Notes: generated by a model not told the origin, from the sequence alone. 64,000 bases of DNA from Roseomonas sp. (GCA_031180725.1 JAPSLO010000003.1:400548-464547), one strand, 5' to 3'; positions 1-9,329 are shown, counted from the first letter of the stretch. Numbers and translations are program-made.

Positions 1-2712
1 GACGGCACGGAGGACAACAAGAGCTGGAACTGCGGCATCGAGGGCCCGACCGAGGACCCGCTGGTGCGCGCCGGCCGGAAGCACGATGCGCGGGCACTGC
101 TGGCCACGCTGCTGCTGGCACGCGGCACGCCCATGCTGTCCATGGGAGACGAGGCCGGGCGCAGCCAGGGCGGCAACAACAATGCCTATGCGCAGGACAA
201 TGCGCTGACCTGGTTCGGCTGGGCCGGGCGCGACGCCGAGCTGACCGCCTTCACCGCGAAGCTGATCGCCGCGCGGCGCGCCCATCCCGCGCTGACCGGT
301 GCCATGCCGCTGACCGGCGCGGCCGATGCGGATGGCATCCCCGATGTCGCCTGGCTGCGCCCGGATGGCGCGCCGATGGGCCAGCAGGACTGGACCGATC
401 CCAATGGCCGCGCCCTGCTGGCGGTGCTGCACGCCAAGGGCGATCGCTGCCTGATAGCTGTGAATGCCGGCTGGGAAGCCGCGCCCCTGGTGCCCCCGCC
501 GCCGCGCCCCGGCCATCGCTGGCGCCTGCTGGCCGACAGCGCCGAGCCGGATGCCGAGGGCGACCCTCCTGACCACTTGGCCGCGCGCAGCGTGCTGTTG
601 CTGGCAGAGGAACGGCGCATCAGGCCCGCGGAGCATTCGGCGGCGCTGACGCAGTTGGCGGAGGCCGCCGGCATCTCCACCGTCTGGCATGAGATCGGCG
701 GCACGCGGCATGAGGTGCCGGCGGACACGCTGCGCGCCCTGCTCGGCGCGCTAGGCCTCCCGGCAGGGAATGGGGCAGCGGTGCGGGAGTCACTGGCCTC
801 GCTCTGCCGGCCCCGGGCGCTGCCGGTGGCGCTGACCGTGCATGCGGATGATGCCGCAGTCCCGCTGCCGCTCTCGCCTCGCGCCACCACGCTGCGCATC
901 CGGCTGGAGGATGGGCGTGAGATCACCCTGCCGGTGGCGGCGGAGGACGGCGCGACGCGGCGTATCACCCTGCCCGATGGCCGCGCCGCGGCCGAGCGGC
1001 TGGTGCCCCTGCCCCCGCTGCCCGAAGGCCGGCACATCCTGCTGGATGAGACTGCGCCCGAAGTGCCCTGCCATCTGGCGGTGGTGCCGCGCACTGCCTT
1101 CCTGCCGCCGGACATCGCTGCCGGCGCGCGGCGCTTCGGCATCGCGGCGCAGATCTACGCGCTGCGCCGCCAGGGCGACCAGGGAATCGGCGACTTCCGG
1201 GCCGTGGCGGAACTGGCCCGCGCCGCGGCCGCGGATGGCGCGGCGCTGGTCGGGCTCAGCCCGCCCCATGCCCTGTTCCCCACGGATCGCGAACGGGCCA
1301 GCCCCTATTACCCCTCCGACCGGCGCTTCCTGGATCCGATTTTCCTGGATGTCGCCAGCTTGCCGCTGGTGGGCGACCTGCCGGAACTGCGCGCCGAGCT
1401 GGCGGCGCAGGCGCCGGTGATCGAGGCGCTCTCCGCCCGGCCGGCGGTGGACCATGTGGCCGTCTGGAGGCTGAAGCGGGCGGTTCTGGAAGCCGCATGG
1501 CGGGACTTGCCAGAGCGCCACCCGGCGCGCGCGGCGCTGGCCGCCTTCCGCGCCGAGGGCGGCGCGCCGCTGGAGCATTTCTGCGCCTTCACCGCCATCG
1601 CGGAGCAGATCGGCCACCCGGATGCGCGGAACTGGCCTGAAGGGCTGCGCCATGGCGAGGCGCCCGGCGTCGCGGAGTTCGCGCGGCGCAACGCCGACGC
1701 GGTCGGCTTCGTCGCATTCCAGCAGATGCTGGCCGATCTGCAACTGGCGGAGGCCGGACGCGCCGGCGCCGGACTGTACCGGGACCTGGCGGTGGGCGCC
1801 GCGCCGGATGGCGCCGAGCCATGGTCCGGCGATGCACGCTACCTCTCTGGCTTCTCGGTGGGCGCGCCGCCCGATCCCTTCGCCCCGCAAGGCCAGAACT
1901 GGGGCCTTCCGCCGCCCGATCCGCGCCACGCCCAGGCCACCGGCCATGCCGCCTTCGCCCGGCTGTTGCGCGCCAATATGCGTCACGCCGCGGCGCTGCG
2001 GATCGACCATGTACTCGCGCTGCGCCGCCTGTTCCTGGTGCCGGAAGGTGGCAGGGGATCGGATGGCGCCTATCTCGCCTATCCCTTCGAGGACATGCTG
2101 GGCCAGGTGACGCTGGAATCGCAGCGCGCCCGGTGCCTGGTGGTGGGCGAGGATCTGGGCACCGTGCCCGAAGGCATCGGCGAGGCGCTGCGCGCCGCCG
2201 AGATGCATTCCTACCGCGTGCTGTGGTTTGAGCGCCGCGGCGACGCGTTCATCCCGCCCGCCGAGTGGCCTGCCCGCGCCGCCGCCTGCATCTCCACCCA
2301 CGACCTGCCGACGCTGGCTGGCTTCTGGCAAGGCGAGGATCTCAAGGAGCGTGCCACGCTGGGCCTGCTGAGCGACCTGGACACCGCGCTCGCCGAACGC
2401 GCCCGCGACAAGGCGACGTTGCTGGAGCTGCTGCGCGCGGAGGAGCTGCTGGCCGAGGGCAGTGGCGAGGAGATGGACGACAGGCTGGCCGCCGCCATCC
2501 ATGCCCTGGCGGCCCGCGCCCCATCCGCCCTGCTGCTGGTGCAGGCCGAGGACCTGGCCGGCGAGACAGTGGCAGTGAACCTGCCCGGCACCGACCGCGA
2601 ACGTCCGAACTGGCGGCGGCGCCTGCCGGTCCGGGTGGAAGACCTGCTGCACTTGGCCCGGGCCCGCGCTGTGCTGGGCGCCCTGGGCGAGCGCGAGCGT
2701 CAGCCGGACTAG
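1..2712 (+). CDS. malQ: GlgX-MalQ fusion: glycogen debranching enzyme / 4-alpha-glucanotransferase, 5' end outside window
   Basis: The frame is open at the left edge, so only the last 903 residues are visible. The first ~200 residues are the C-terminal part of a GlgX/isoamylase-type debranching enzyme (start DGTEDNKSWNCGIEGPTEDP, then the typical LARGTPMLSMGDEAGRSQGG stretch). After a short linker a complete GH77 amylomaltase follows, beginning with its usual N-terminal domain (LAEAAGISTVWHEIGG). The GH77 catalytic elements are present: the Asp in RIDHV, the Glu in VGEDLGTVPEG and the Asp in STHDLPTL. The protein ends with the family's NLPGT...PNWRRRL motif. The fusion would debranch glycogen or limit dextrins and then disproportionate the released maltodextrins in the cytoplasm. 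The GlgX catalytic residues lie upstream of the window, so whether that half is active cannot be judged. A GTG at 64 is internal to the frame and not a true start. Confidence 0.93.
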   Translation, partial: DGTEDNKSWNCGIEGPTEDPLVRAGRKHDARALLATLLLARGTPMLSMGDEAGRSQGGNNNAYAQDNALTWFGWAGRDAELTAFTAKLIAARRAHPALTGAMPLTGAADADGIPDVAWLRPDGAPMGQQDWTDPNGRALLAVLHAKGDRCLIAVNAGWEAAPLVPPPPRPGHRWRLLADSAEPDAEGDPPDHLAARSVLLLAEERRIRPAEHSAALTQLAEAAGISTVWHEIGGTRHEVPADTLRALLGALGLPAGNGAAVRESLASLCRPRALPVALTVHADDAAVPLPLSPRATTLRIRLEDGREITLPVAAEDGATRRITLPDGRAAAERLVPLPPLPEGRHILLDETAPEVPCHLAVVPRTAFLPPDIAAGARRFGIAAQIYALRRQGDQGIGDFRAVAELARAAAADGAALVGLSPPHALFPTDRERASPYYPSDRRFLDPIFLDVASLPLVGDLPELRAELAAQAPVIEALSARPAVDHVAVWRLKRAVLEAAWRDLPERHPARAALAAFRAEGGAPLEHFCAFTAIAEQIGHPDARNWPEGLRHGEAPGVAEFARRNADAVGFVAFQQMLADLQLAEAGRAGAGLYRDLAVGAAPDGAEPWSGDARYLSGFSVGAPPDPFAPQGQNWGLPPPDPRHAQATGHAAFARLLRANMRHAAALRIDHVLALRRLFLVPEGGRGSDGAYLAYPFEDMLGQVTLESQRARCLVVGEDLGTVPEGIGEALRAAEMHSYRVLWFERRGDAFIPPAEWPARAAACISTHDLPTLAGFWQGEDLKERATLGLLSDLDTALAERARDKATLLELLRAEELLAEGSGEEMDDRLAAAIHALAARAPSALLLVQAEDLAGETVAVNLPGTDRERPNWRRRLPVRVEDLLHLARARAVLGALGERERQPD

Positions 2713-2762
2713 GAACCGGCGGCGCCCCGGCGCAAGATCGGTGCAACCGAGGAGGAGCGCCG

Positions 2763-3863
2763 ATGTCCGCTGAAGGCCAGCAACGTTTCCAGACCCTGCA
2801 TGAGCTGGTGAAGGCCGCGAAGCTGCGGCTCAACGCCAATATCTGGGACTACCTGGTCGGCGGCACCGAGACCGAGACGACGCTGCTGCGCAACCGCGCC
2901 GCGCTCGATGCCCTGGCCTTCCGCCCGCGTGTGCTGCGCGACGTCTCGAACGTCGACAGCACCGCGACCTTCCTTGGCCAGCGGAAGATCCGGCTACCGG
3001 TGGCGCTGGCGCCCGTGGGCTCGCTGGACAGTTTCGAGCCCGGCGGTGCCGCCACCGCGGGCCGTGCGGCGGCGGCCTTCGGCGTGCCGATCATCGTCTC
3101 CTCCGTCACTGAGCCCGGGCTGGAGGCCTCGGCCGCGGCGACCGGCGACGGGCCGAAGGTGTTCCAGCTCTATGTGCGCGGCGATGGCGCCTTCATCGAT
3201 GACCATGTCCGGCGTGCGGTGGACGCGGGCTACGATGCCTTCGCCATCACCGTGGACACGGCGCATTACAGCCGGCGCGAGCGCGACATCGCCAAGCGTT
3301 TCGTGAAGCACTGGCGCGCGCGGTCGGAGGGCATGAACTACCAGGCGGCGCTGAACTGGTCCGACATCGCCCGCTTCCGGGAAAAGCATCCGGCAGTGAC
3401 GCTGGTGCTGAAGGGCATAGGCTGCGCCGAGGATGCCGAGATCGCGGTCCAGCACGGGGTGCAGGTGGTCTATGTCTCCAACCACGGCGGGCGGCAGTTG
3501 GACCACGGCCGTGGCTCTCTGGCCGTGCTGCCGGAGGTGGTGCAGGCCGTGGGCGGCAAGGCGCGGGTCTGGATGGATGGCGGGATCAGCCGCGGTACGG
3601 ATCTGGTGAAGGCCGTGACGTTGGGCGCGGAGCTGGTCGGCATCGGCCGGCTCTATTGCTATGGCCTGGCGGCGGCCGGCGAGCACGGCGTGATGCGCGT
3701 GCTGGAACTGCTGGAGGACGAGGTTCAGACCTGCCTGGGCCTGCTCGGCGCCACCAGCTTCGCCGCCGTGGAACGTCGCCAGTTGCACCCGGCGGAGCCA
3801 GTGGTGAAGCCGCATGTGCACTCGGCCTTCCCGCTGCTGGCAGAATTGGAGCGGGGCTACTGA
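2763..3863 (+). CDS. FMN-dependent alpha-hydroxy-acid oxidase/dehydrogenase
   Basis: This 366-residue protein belongs to the FMN-dependent 2-hydroxy-acid dehydrogenase family (lactate oxidase, LldD, glycolate oxidase, mandelate dehydrogenase). The signature SNHGGRQLDHG holds the proton-abstracting His (about residue 241) and the substrate-binding Arg (about 244). The FMN-contacting Lys (LVLKGI, about 217), the QLYVRGD strand and the phosphate-binding DGGISRGTD loop are also present. It would oxidise a small L-2-hydroxy acid to a 2-keto acid, passing electrons to oxygen or to the respiratory chain. The substrate cannot be assigned from sequence. No membrane segment is seen. The ATG follows a good ribosome site (GAGGAG, ~5 nt upstream) and lies 50 bp after the fusion gene, so co-transcription is possible. 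It converges with the histidine kinase downstream. Confidence 0.9.
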   Translation: MSAEGQQRFQTLHELVKAAKLRLNANIWDYLVGGTETETTLLRNRAALDALAFRPRVLRDVSNVDSTATFLGQRKIRLPVALAPVGSLDSFEPGGAATAGRAAAAFGVPIIVSSVTEPGLEASAAATGDGPKVFQLYVRGDGAFIDDHVRRAVDAGYDAFAITVDTAHYSRRERDIAKRFVKHWRARSEGMNYQAALNWSDIARFREKHPAVTLVLKGIGCAEDAEIAVQHGVQVVYVSNHGGRQLDHGRGSLAVLPEVVQAVGGKARVWMDGGISRGTDLVKAVTLGAELVGIGRLYCYGLAAAGEHGVMRVLELLEDEVQTCLGLLGATSFAAVERRQLHPAEPVVKPHVHSAFPLLAELERGY

Positions 3864-3974
3864 CGGAGCGGATGAAGGCAACGCGCCGCAGCTGCCCTTC
3901 GTGCAGCGGGCCGCGGCGCCGCTGTGGCAGGGCTGGGAGTCGTGCTTGTGCCGAGTGCGCTGCGCGCGCCGGCT

Positions 3975-5210
3975 TCAGTCGGTTGCTTCTATCGCCTGCG
4001 CGGACAGAGGCTTTGCCACGACAGAGGTGATCGGGATGGCGATCCGCATCGCCAGCCCCCCGCGGCGCCAGTCATACTCCACCCGCCCATGGAACTGGCG
4101 GACGATGATGTTCTCGGTCAGCGTCTGACCGAATCCCATTGCGCAGGGAGCGGTGACCGGCGGTCCACCGCTTTCCGACCATTGCAGCACGAGGTTGTCC
4201 TCAGTGACCTGCCAGGTCAGCTCGACCTTGCCCCGGGCGGTCTTGAGCGCACCGTATTTGATGGCGTTTGTCGTCAGCTCGTGCACGACCAGCGCAAACC
4301 CATTGGCCGCGTGGCTGGCGCAGGTGAAGTCCGGCCCGCTCACCACGACCCGGGCGGGCGAAGCGTAGCCGGCGTGCTGGTGTGGCTGAACGACCGCGAG
4401 AAGGAGGTCCCGAAGGTTGAAGGAGACGGCCTCCGAGCGGCCTCCGGGGGCATCGCCAAGCAGTAGGCCGTGTGCGCTGGCCAGCGCCTGCAGTCGCGCA
4501 GTGAGCATCTGGGCCATTTCCCTCTTCCCACCGCTGCTTCTGACACTGAAGCGGATCATGCTGTCCGTCAGGGCAAAGAGGTTCTTGACGCGATGGCTCA
4601 TCTCCCTTGCGAGTGTCTCCTGATGCGCAAGCGCCTCGCGCAGTTGCTGTTCGGTGCGCTGGACGCGCAGCGCGACACCGACGAAGCTGGCCAGCTCGGA
4701 CGTCGCGCGCGCATGTCCGGCATCGAAGTGCCCTTCATCCTCGCCGACGACCCAGAGCGTGCCCGCGGGGTCGTGGCCGCCGACGTACAGCGGCACAAGC
4801 AGGACTTCCGGCACGATGATGTTCGCTGCCGCAATCCAGTCGTAGTACCGCTCCGCGTGCCTGGTCAGCACCGGCGCGCGCTGATCCAGGGTGACGCCGC
4901 AGGGGCTGTAGTTGCGGGGGGTGGTGGCCCCTTCGAAGGCGGCGAGGACGCCGCACAGGTGCCGCCACCGGAAGACGCCTGGTGCCGGTTCCGGCTCATA
5001 GAGGCTGAGCCCGGCGGAACTGCCCTCGGTGATCTGCATGGCGAGTTGGACGAAGCGGGGAAGGATTGCCTCGGGCGAATGAGCCATACGCGCCGCGAGG
5101 TCCTGCAGCGCAAGCTTCTCCTCAAGGTAGTCGGTTCTCTTGGGAGTGCGCCGCGCGAGTTCGTCCGTGATCAGGACATCCGTGGAGGGCCACTCCGCTG
5201 TCGGCGTCAT
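3975..5210 (-). CDS. HWE-family sensor histidine kinase with GAF-like domain
   Basis: The protein has 411 residues and no membrane segment, so it is a cytoplasmic sensor. Residues ~35-185 look like a GAF domain. Residues ~200-400 are an HWE-type kinase core: the phospho-acceptor His lies in EMSHRVKNLF (about 206), the N box reads VVHELTTNAIKYGAL, and the motif QWSESGGPP supplies the W-x-E that names the family. HWE kinases are common in alphaproteobacteria, often as light, redox or general-stress sensors. The GAF ligand is unknown here. No response regulator is adjacent, so the kinase is an orphan. An AGAGG precedes the chosen ATG by about 10 nt. It converges on the hydroxy-acid oxidase gene, with 111 bp between them. 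Confidence 0.88.
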   Translation of the reverse strand: MTPTAEWPSTDVLITDELARRTPKRTDYLEEKLALQDLAARMAHSPEAILPRFVQLAMQITEGSSAGLSLYEPEPAPGVFRWRHLCGVLAAFEGATTPRNYSPCGVTLDQRAPVLTRHAERYYDWIAAANIIVPEVLLVPLYVGGHDPAGTLWVVGEDEGHFDAGHARATSELASFVGVALRVQRTEQQLREALAHQETLAREMSHRVKNLFALTDSMIRFSVRSSGGKREMAQMLTARLQALASAHGLLLGDAPGGRSEAVSFNLRDLLLAVVQPHQHAGYASPARVVVSGPDFTCASHAANGFALVVHELTTNAIKYGALKTARGKVELTWQVTEDNLVLQWSESGGPPVTAPCAMGFGQTLTENIIVRQFHGRVEYDWRRGGLAMRIAIPITSVVAKPLSAQAIEATD

Positions 5211-5694
5211 CGGCGGTCAACCTCTTGACGGGCGAATCCTAAGCCTTCCGACGCCGGATTGTATAGCTGCGACGAGAGTCATGACGTGATGCGCGTGCCG
5301 ACGGATCTGGGGCTCAACGGGCCGTTGTGGCCAGCGTATGCCGCGGAATGCCGGCATTTCTGCCGGCGCGCATGCGCCAGGGTCAGCGACGTGGCGGATC
5401 ACAGGCACGGGCTGATTCGCCCCGGCCAGGATCAAAGTCGTGCGATGGTCCGATCGCCGGCGGGCCGACGGCGCGTGGCGATGATCCTCTGTGCTGGCGG
5501 CGGTGGCATCGCGACGGAGGGCACGGGGCCTTGCGCCACTCCAAGCGCGGCAGGCCAGGGGGGGACTGCCTTCTTCCGCACGGTCGCAGCGACGCAGGCC
5601 AATGGCTCCGGCCAGCGCCAGCGCTGAGCCGAGAAGGCTCGCGCGCAACGGCAGCCTGGCTGCGGCGCTTGACCTGACTGTCGCGGAAGGAATT
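5211..5694. other. 484-bp intergenic stretch with no convincing gene
   Basis: This stretch separates the start of the HWE kinase gene from the 3' end of tRNA-Arg. Open frames here on both strands encode Arg-rich, repeat-free translations without recognisable domains, as expected from chance frames in GC-rich DNA. A perfect 12-bp palindrome AATGCCGGCATT lies at 5347-5358. The kinase promoter should be in the part nearest 5211, but I cannot pick out convincing -35/-10 boxes. Confidence 0.5.
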
Positions 5695-5771
5695 TGGCGG
5701 ACCCGAGAGGATTCGAACCCCTAACCCCCAGATCCGTAGTCTGGTGCTCTATCCAATTGAGCTACGGGTCC
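5695..5771 (-). tRNA. tRNA-Arg (anticodon ACG)
   Basis: The reverse complement folds as a complete tRNA with encoded CCA. The acceptor stem is GGACCCG/CGGGTCC with discriminator G. The D arm contains AGCTCAATTGGATAGAGC. The anticodon stem CCAGA/TCTGG encloses the loop CTACGGA, giving anticodon ACG, normally deaminated to ICG to read CGU, CGC and CGA. The T arm carries GGTTCGAATCC. Length is 77 nt including CCA. Confidence 0.97.
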
Positions 5772-5784
5772 AGCCGTGAGGCGC

Positions 5785-5813
5785 GATTTAGCGGCCCCTG
5801 CGGGGGGGCGCAA
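5785..5813 (-). promoter_or_regulatory. Probable sigma-70 promoter for tRNA-Arg
   Basis: On the minus strand a TTGCGC box and a TAAATC box are separated by exactly 17 bp. The -10 box ends 13 bp before the tRNA 5' end, a normal distance for a tRNA promoter. This is pattern matching only. Confidence 0.5.
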
Positions 5814-5883
5814 CCCCCGAACACCCCCCTTTTTTGCTGTTCTGTGATGGAAGCCAACGAAGCGGGATCAGGAGCCCGCCGAC

Positions 5884-5921
5884 AGGCCCATCCACCTCGC
5901 CAGAACGGCATGGATGGGCCT
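5884..5921 (-). terminator. Hairpin downstream of leuB
   Basis: A perfect 11-bp inverted repeat (AGGCCCATCCA and its complement, 16-nt loop) begins 20 bp after the leuB stop on the minus strand. There is no T run after the stem, so it may be a weak terminator or an mRNA 3'-end stabiliser rather than a classical intrinsic terminator. Confidence 0.45.
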
Positions 5922-5941
5922 GCAGCGGATGCCTTGCGGCG

Positions 5942-7054
5942 TCAGGCGGCCAGCTTGTCCAGCTCGCGCAGGATCGCCTCCCCCATCACGCTGGTGCCGA
6001 TGCGCGCCATGCCGGGCGCCATGATGTCCGCGGTGCGCAGCCCGCCGGCCAGCACCTTCTCCACCGCCTGCTCCACCAGCTTCGCATCCTCCTCCATGCC
6101 GAAGGAGATGCGCAGCAGCATCGCGAAGGAGAGGATCTGCGCGCAGGGATTCGCGACACCCTTGCCCGCAATATCGGGCGCCGAGCCATGAATCGGCTCA
6201 TACAGCGCATGGCGCTTGCTGGATGGCTGCACGGCGCCCAGCGTCGCCGATGGCAGCATGCCGAGCGAACCGGTGAGCGCCGCGGCGAGATCGGACAGCA
6301 CGTCGCCGAACAGGTTGTCGCCCAGGATCACATCGAACTGCTTGGGCTTCGAGGCCAGCTGCATGGCGCAGTTGTCGGCGTACATGTTCTCAAGCTGCAC
6401 GTCCGGGAACTCGGCCTTGTGCACCTCGCCCACCACGGCGCGCCAGAGCCGGCCGGATTGCATGACATTCGCCTTCTCGACGCTTGTCACCTTGTTGCGG
6501 CGCTTGCGCGCCAGCTCGAAGGCCACGCGGGCGACGCGGGCGATCTCGTCCTCGTGGTAGATCTGCGTGTCCACGCCGGTGCGCTTGCCGTCCGGGCCCT
6601 TGGTCACGCCGCGCGGCTCACCGAAATACACGCCGCCCGTCGTCTCACGCACGATCATGATGTCGAGGCCGCGCACCAGATCGGCGCGCAGGGCGGAGGC
6701 ATCGGCCAGTGGGTCCAGCACCACCGCCGGGCGGAGATTGGCAAAGAGCCCGAGATCCTTGCGCAGACGCAGGATGCCGAGTTCCGGCCGCTGCTCGAAG
6801 GGCAGGCTGTCCCACTTCGGGCCGCCCACGGAGCCGAACAGCACGGCATCCGCGCGCGTTGCAGCCTCCACCGTCTCATCCGGGCAGGGTGAGCCGGTGG
6901 CGTCAATGGCGGCGCCACCAACCAGGCCTTCCTCGATCTCGAAGCTGACGGCGCGGCGGCGCTCCATCCATTCGATGACGCGGCGCGTTTCGCGCACCAC
7001 TTCAGGTCCGATGCCGTCGCCGGGCAGGATCAGAAGCTTCTTGTTCGCAGGCAT
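5942..7054 (-). CDS. leuB: 3-isopropylmalate dehydrogenase
   Basis: LeuB oxidatively decarboxylates 3-isopropylmalate to 2-oxoisocaproate with NAD, the third step of leucine synthesis, in the cytoplasm. The 370-residue protein starts [20 protein letters not shown], the family N-terminus. The motif [20 protein letters not shown], with metal-binding Asp residues, is near residue 245-265, and the C-terminal [17 protein letters not shown]-site motif is present. The frame extends 20 codons upstream, but that extension is not family-like, so the ATG of MPANKK is preferred. leuD and leuC lie upstream on the same strand. The 179-bp gap to leuD holds strong hairpins, so leuB may be transcribed separately or processed. 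Confidence 0.96.
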   Translation of the reverse strand: MPANKKLLILPGDGIGPEVVRETRRVIEWMERRRAVSFEIEEGLVGGAAIDATGSPCPDETVEAATRADAVLFGSVGGPKWDSLPFEQRPELGILRLRKDLGLFANLRPAVVLDPLADASALRADLVRGLDIMIVRETTGGVYFGEPRGVTKGPDGKRTGVDTQIYHEDEIARVARVAFELARKRRNKVTSVEKANVMQSGRLWRAVVGEVHKAEFPDVQLENMYADNCAMQLASKPKQFDVILGDNLFGDVLSDLAAALTGSLGMLPSATLGAVQPSSKRHALYEPIHGSAPDIAGKGVANPCAQILSFAMLLRISFGMEEDAKLVEQAVEKVLAGGLRTADIMAPGMARIGTSVMGEAILRELDKLAA

Positions 7055-7120
7055 GGTCGGCGGGTTCCTCGCTCGATATCGAGGCCGCGGACAGCGATGC
7101 GGGACCGCGGCCATGAAATT

Positions 7121-7144
7121 GGCCCGCCGGCAATCCGGCGGGCC
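7121..7144 (-). terminator. Hairpin between leuD and leuB
   Basis: A perfect 10-bp stem (GGCCCGCCGG / CCGGCGGGCC) has a 4-nt loop. On the minus strand it is followed by AATTTCATGG, a short T-containing tail, which makes it a plausible terminator or attenuating hairpin for the leuCD transcript. Confidence 0.5.
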
Positions 7145-7149
7145 ATTTG

Positions 7150-7191
7150 CCGAAGGCTTGGCTTCGGATGGCGGCGCGGCGGGGCCGCGCC
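7150..7191. repeat. Two further stacked hairpins in the leuD-leuB gap
   Basis: CCGAAG/CTTCGG (7150-7155 with 7162-7167) and GGCGCGGC/GCCGCGCC (7173-7180 with 7184-7191) are perfect inverted repeats next to the terminator-like hairpin. Together they fill most of the spacer with stable secondary structure, possibly protecting the 3' end of the leuCD mRNA. Confidence 0.45.
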
Positions 7192-7233
7192 GTCAGGCCG
7201 TGGTGCGAAGGCCCGGCCCCCGCACATGGGCGG

Positions 7234-7845
7234 TCAGGCGTAGAGCCAGGGCTGTGCGGCCTTCTGCTTCGCCTCGTAGCTGTCGATGGCCGGGGCGTGC
7301 TGAAGCGTCTGGCCGATATCGTCCAGGCCGTTCAGCAGCAGGTGCTTGCGCAGCGGGTCCATTTCGAAGGGGATCTCCTCCCCGTTCGGTCGCACTACCA
7401 CCTGGCGCGTGAGATCGACGGTGAGGCGGGCATTCGGCCCCATCCGCGCATCCTCGATCAGCTTGTCGCAGATCTCCCGCGGCAGGCGGATGGGCAGGAT
7501 GCCGTTCTTCTGGCTGTTGTTGAAGAAGATGTCGCCGAAGCTGGGCGCGATGACGCAGCGGATACCGAAATCCAGCAGCGCCCAGGGCGCGTGTTCGCGC
7601 GAGGAACCGCAGCCGAAATTCTCATGCGCGATGATGATCTCGGCCTTCCGGTAAGGCTCCTTGTTGAGGATGAAGTCGGGGTTCTCCGACCCATCCTCGC
7701 GGTAGCGGATATTGGCGAAGAGGTTCTTGCCGAGGCCGGTGCGCGCAATGGTCTTCAGGAAGCGCGCGGGGATGATCTTGTCCGTATCCACATTCGCTTC
7801 CGGCAGCGGCGCGGCGACGCCGGTCAGGGTCGTGAAGGGTTGCAT
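7234..7845 (-). CDS. leuD: 3-isopropylmalate dehydratase small subunit
   Basis: LeuD is the swivelling small subunit that pairs with LeuC to isomerise 2- to 3-isopropylmalate. The 203-residue length is standard. The hallmark substrate-binding motif [16 protein letters not shown] is near residue 68-83, and the N-terminus [22 protein letters not shown] is typical of the family. It starts 6 bp after the leuC stop, so the two are almost certainly co-transcribed and translationally linked. Confidence 0.96.
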   Translation of the reverse strand: MQPFTTLTGVAAPLPEANVDTDKIIPARFLKTIARTGLGKNLFANIRYREDGSENPDFILNKEPYRKAEIIIAHENFGCGSSREHAPWALLDFGIRCVIAPSFGDIFFNNSQKNGILPIRLPREICDKLIEDARMGPNARLTVDLTRQVVVRPNGEEIPFEMDPLRKHLLLNGLDDIGQTLQHAPAIDSYEAKQKAAQPWLYA

Positions 7846-7851
7846 CCTGGC

Positions 7852-9276
7852 TTACCCCTGCGGCTGGAAGTCGCGGACATCGGCGAGGCGCCCTGCCAGC
7901 GCGGCCGCCGCGGCCATGGCGGGCGAGAGCAGATGCGTGCGTCCGCCGGGGCCCTGGCGGCCCTCGAAGTTGCGGTTCGAGGTGCTGGCGCAGCGCTGGC
8001 CGGGCTTCAGCTTGTCCGGGTTCATGCCGAGGCACATGGAGCAGCCGGCCTCGCGCCATTCGAAGCCCGCTTCCTTCAGGATGCGGTCCAGCCCTTCCTG
8101 TTCCGCCTGTTCCTTCACCAGGCCGGAGCCGGGGACGACCATGGCGCGCACGCCATCGGCCACCTTGCGACCCTTCACGATGGCGGCGGCGACGCGGATG
8201 TCCTCGATGCGGCTGTTGGTGCAGCTGCCGATGAAGACGACGTCCACCTTCAGATCCTGCAGCCGCTGGCCCGGGGTGAGGCCCATGTACTGAATCATCC
8301 GCTCCACCCGGGCGCGCTTTGCCTCGTCGGCGAAGTCGGCGGGGTTGGGCACGGTGCCGGTGATGGGCAGCACATCCTCGGGGCTGGTGCCCCAGGTGAC
8401 CTGCGGGGCGATGTCGCCGGCATCCAGCACGACCTCACGGTCGAACACCGCGCCCTCATCCGTGGGCAGGGTCTTCCACCAGGCGAGCGCACGTTCGAAG
8501 GCCTCGCCCTTCGGCGCGAAGGGCCGGCCCTTGACGTAGTCAAAGGTGGTCTGGTCGGGCGCCACCATGCCGGCGCGTGCGCCGGCCTCGATGGACATGT
8601 TGCAGACCGTCATCCGGCCGGCCATGTCGAGGGCGCGGATCGCCTCGCCGGCATATTCGATGACATGGCCGGTGCCGCCGGCGGTGCCAATCTTGCCGAT
8701 GATCGCCAGCACGATGTCCTTGGCGGTGCAGCCCAGCGGCAGCGTGCCATTCACCGTGATGCGCATGTTCTTGGCCGGCTTCTGCAGCAGCGTCTGCGTG
8801 GCCAGCACATGTTCCACCTCCGACGAGCCGATGCCGAAGGCCAGGGCGCCCAGCGCGCCATGAGTGGAGGTGTGGCTGTCGCCGCAGACGAGTGTCATGC
8901 CGGGCAGGCTCAGGCCAAGCTCCGGCCCGATGACATGGACGATGCCCTGCCGCTTGTCGGTGATCGGAATATAGGGGACGCCGAATTCCTGAACATTCCG
9001 CTCCAGCGTCTCGATCTGCACCCGGCTTTCCGGGTCCTCGATCGTGCCGAAGCGGGAGGCATCGGTGGCGATGTTGTGGTCCACCACCGCGATCGTCGCA
9101 TCGGGGCGGCGCACCTTGCGCCCGGCCATGCGCAGGCCCTCGAAAGCCTGCGGGCTGGTCACTTCATGGGTAAGGTGCTTGTCGATGTAGAGAAGCGCGG
9201 TGCCATCCGGGAGCGTCTCCACCACATGGGCGTCCCAGATCTTGTCGAACAGCGTACGCGGCTTCCGTGCCGACAT
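7852..9276 (-). CDS. leuC: 3-isopropylmalate dehydratase large subunit
   Basis: LeuC is an aconitase-superfamily [4Fe-4S] enzyme of leucine synthesis. The 474-residue protein starts [19 protein letters not shown]. The cluster ligands are visible as the Cys in FIGSCTNSR and the pair in GCSMCLGMN. The substrate and metal site motifs [21 protein letters not shown] and [11 protein letters not shown] are intact. An upstream in-frame ATG six codons earlier is not preferred because family members begin at the chosen Met and it would sit on the AAGGG ribosome site. The gene lies 59 bp after rplS, but a terminator separates them, so leuCD probably has its own promoter. Confidence 0.96.
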   Translation of the reverse strand: MSARKPRTLFDKIWDAHVVETLPDGTALLYIDKHLTHEVTSPQAFEGLRMAGRKVRRPDATIAVVDHNIATDASRFGTIEDPESRVQIETLERNVQEFGVPYIPITDKRQGIVHVIGPELGLSLPGMTLVCGDSHTSTHGALGALAFGIGSSEVEHVLATQTLLQKPAKNMRITVNGTLPLGCTAKDIVLAIIGKIGTAGGTGHVIEYAGEAIRALDMAGRMTVCNMSIEAGARAGMVAPDQTTFDYVKGRPFAPKGEAFERALAWWKTLPTDEGAVFDREVVLDAGDIAPQVTWGTSPEDVLPITGTVPNPADFADEAKRARVERMIQYMGLTPGQRLQDLKVDVVFIGSCTNSRIEDIRVAAAIVKGRKVADGVRAMVVPGSGLVKEQAEQEGLDRILKEAGFEWREAGCSMCLGMNPDKLKPGQRCASTSNRNFEGRQGPGGRTHLLSPAMAAAAALAGRLADVRDFQPQG

Positions 9277-9298
9277 TGCTTCCCTACCCTTCAAACAA

Positions 9299-9329
9299 GT
9301 CCCGCGCGACCATGTGGGGCGCGCGGGAC
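9299..9329 (-). terminator. Intrinsic terminator after rplS
   Basis: A perfect 10-bp GC-rich stem (GTCCCGCGCG / CGCGCGGGAC, 11-nt loop) sits 6 bp past the rplS stop. On the minus strand it is followed by TTGTTTG. It ends the ffh-rplS operon and separates it from leuC. Confidence 0.7.

Noticed and set aside
790-2652. A 620-codon minus-strand frame inside the GlgX-MalQ gene
   Set aside because: It is a shadow of the GH77 coding frame; it has no recognisable domain and would overlap a gene with intact catalytic motifs.
5217-5648. A 143-codon minus-strand frame just upstream of the HWE kinase, with a signal-peptide-like start
   Set aside because: After the first 20 residues it becomes Arg/Pro/Ala/His-rich with no domain, and overlapping frames on the other strand look equally random. 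The good spacing to the kinase kept it in view but is not enough.
5818-5836. C6-T6 tract near the tRNA as an intrinsic terminator
   Set aside because: There is no clear stem before the T run in either direction; the tract lies just upstream of the putative tRNA promoter.
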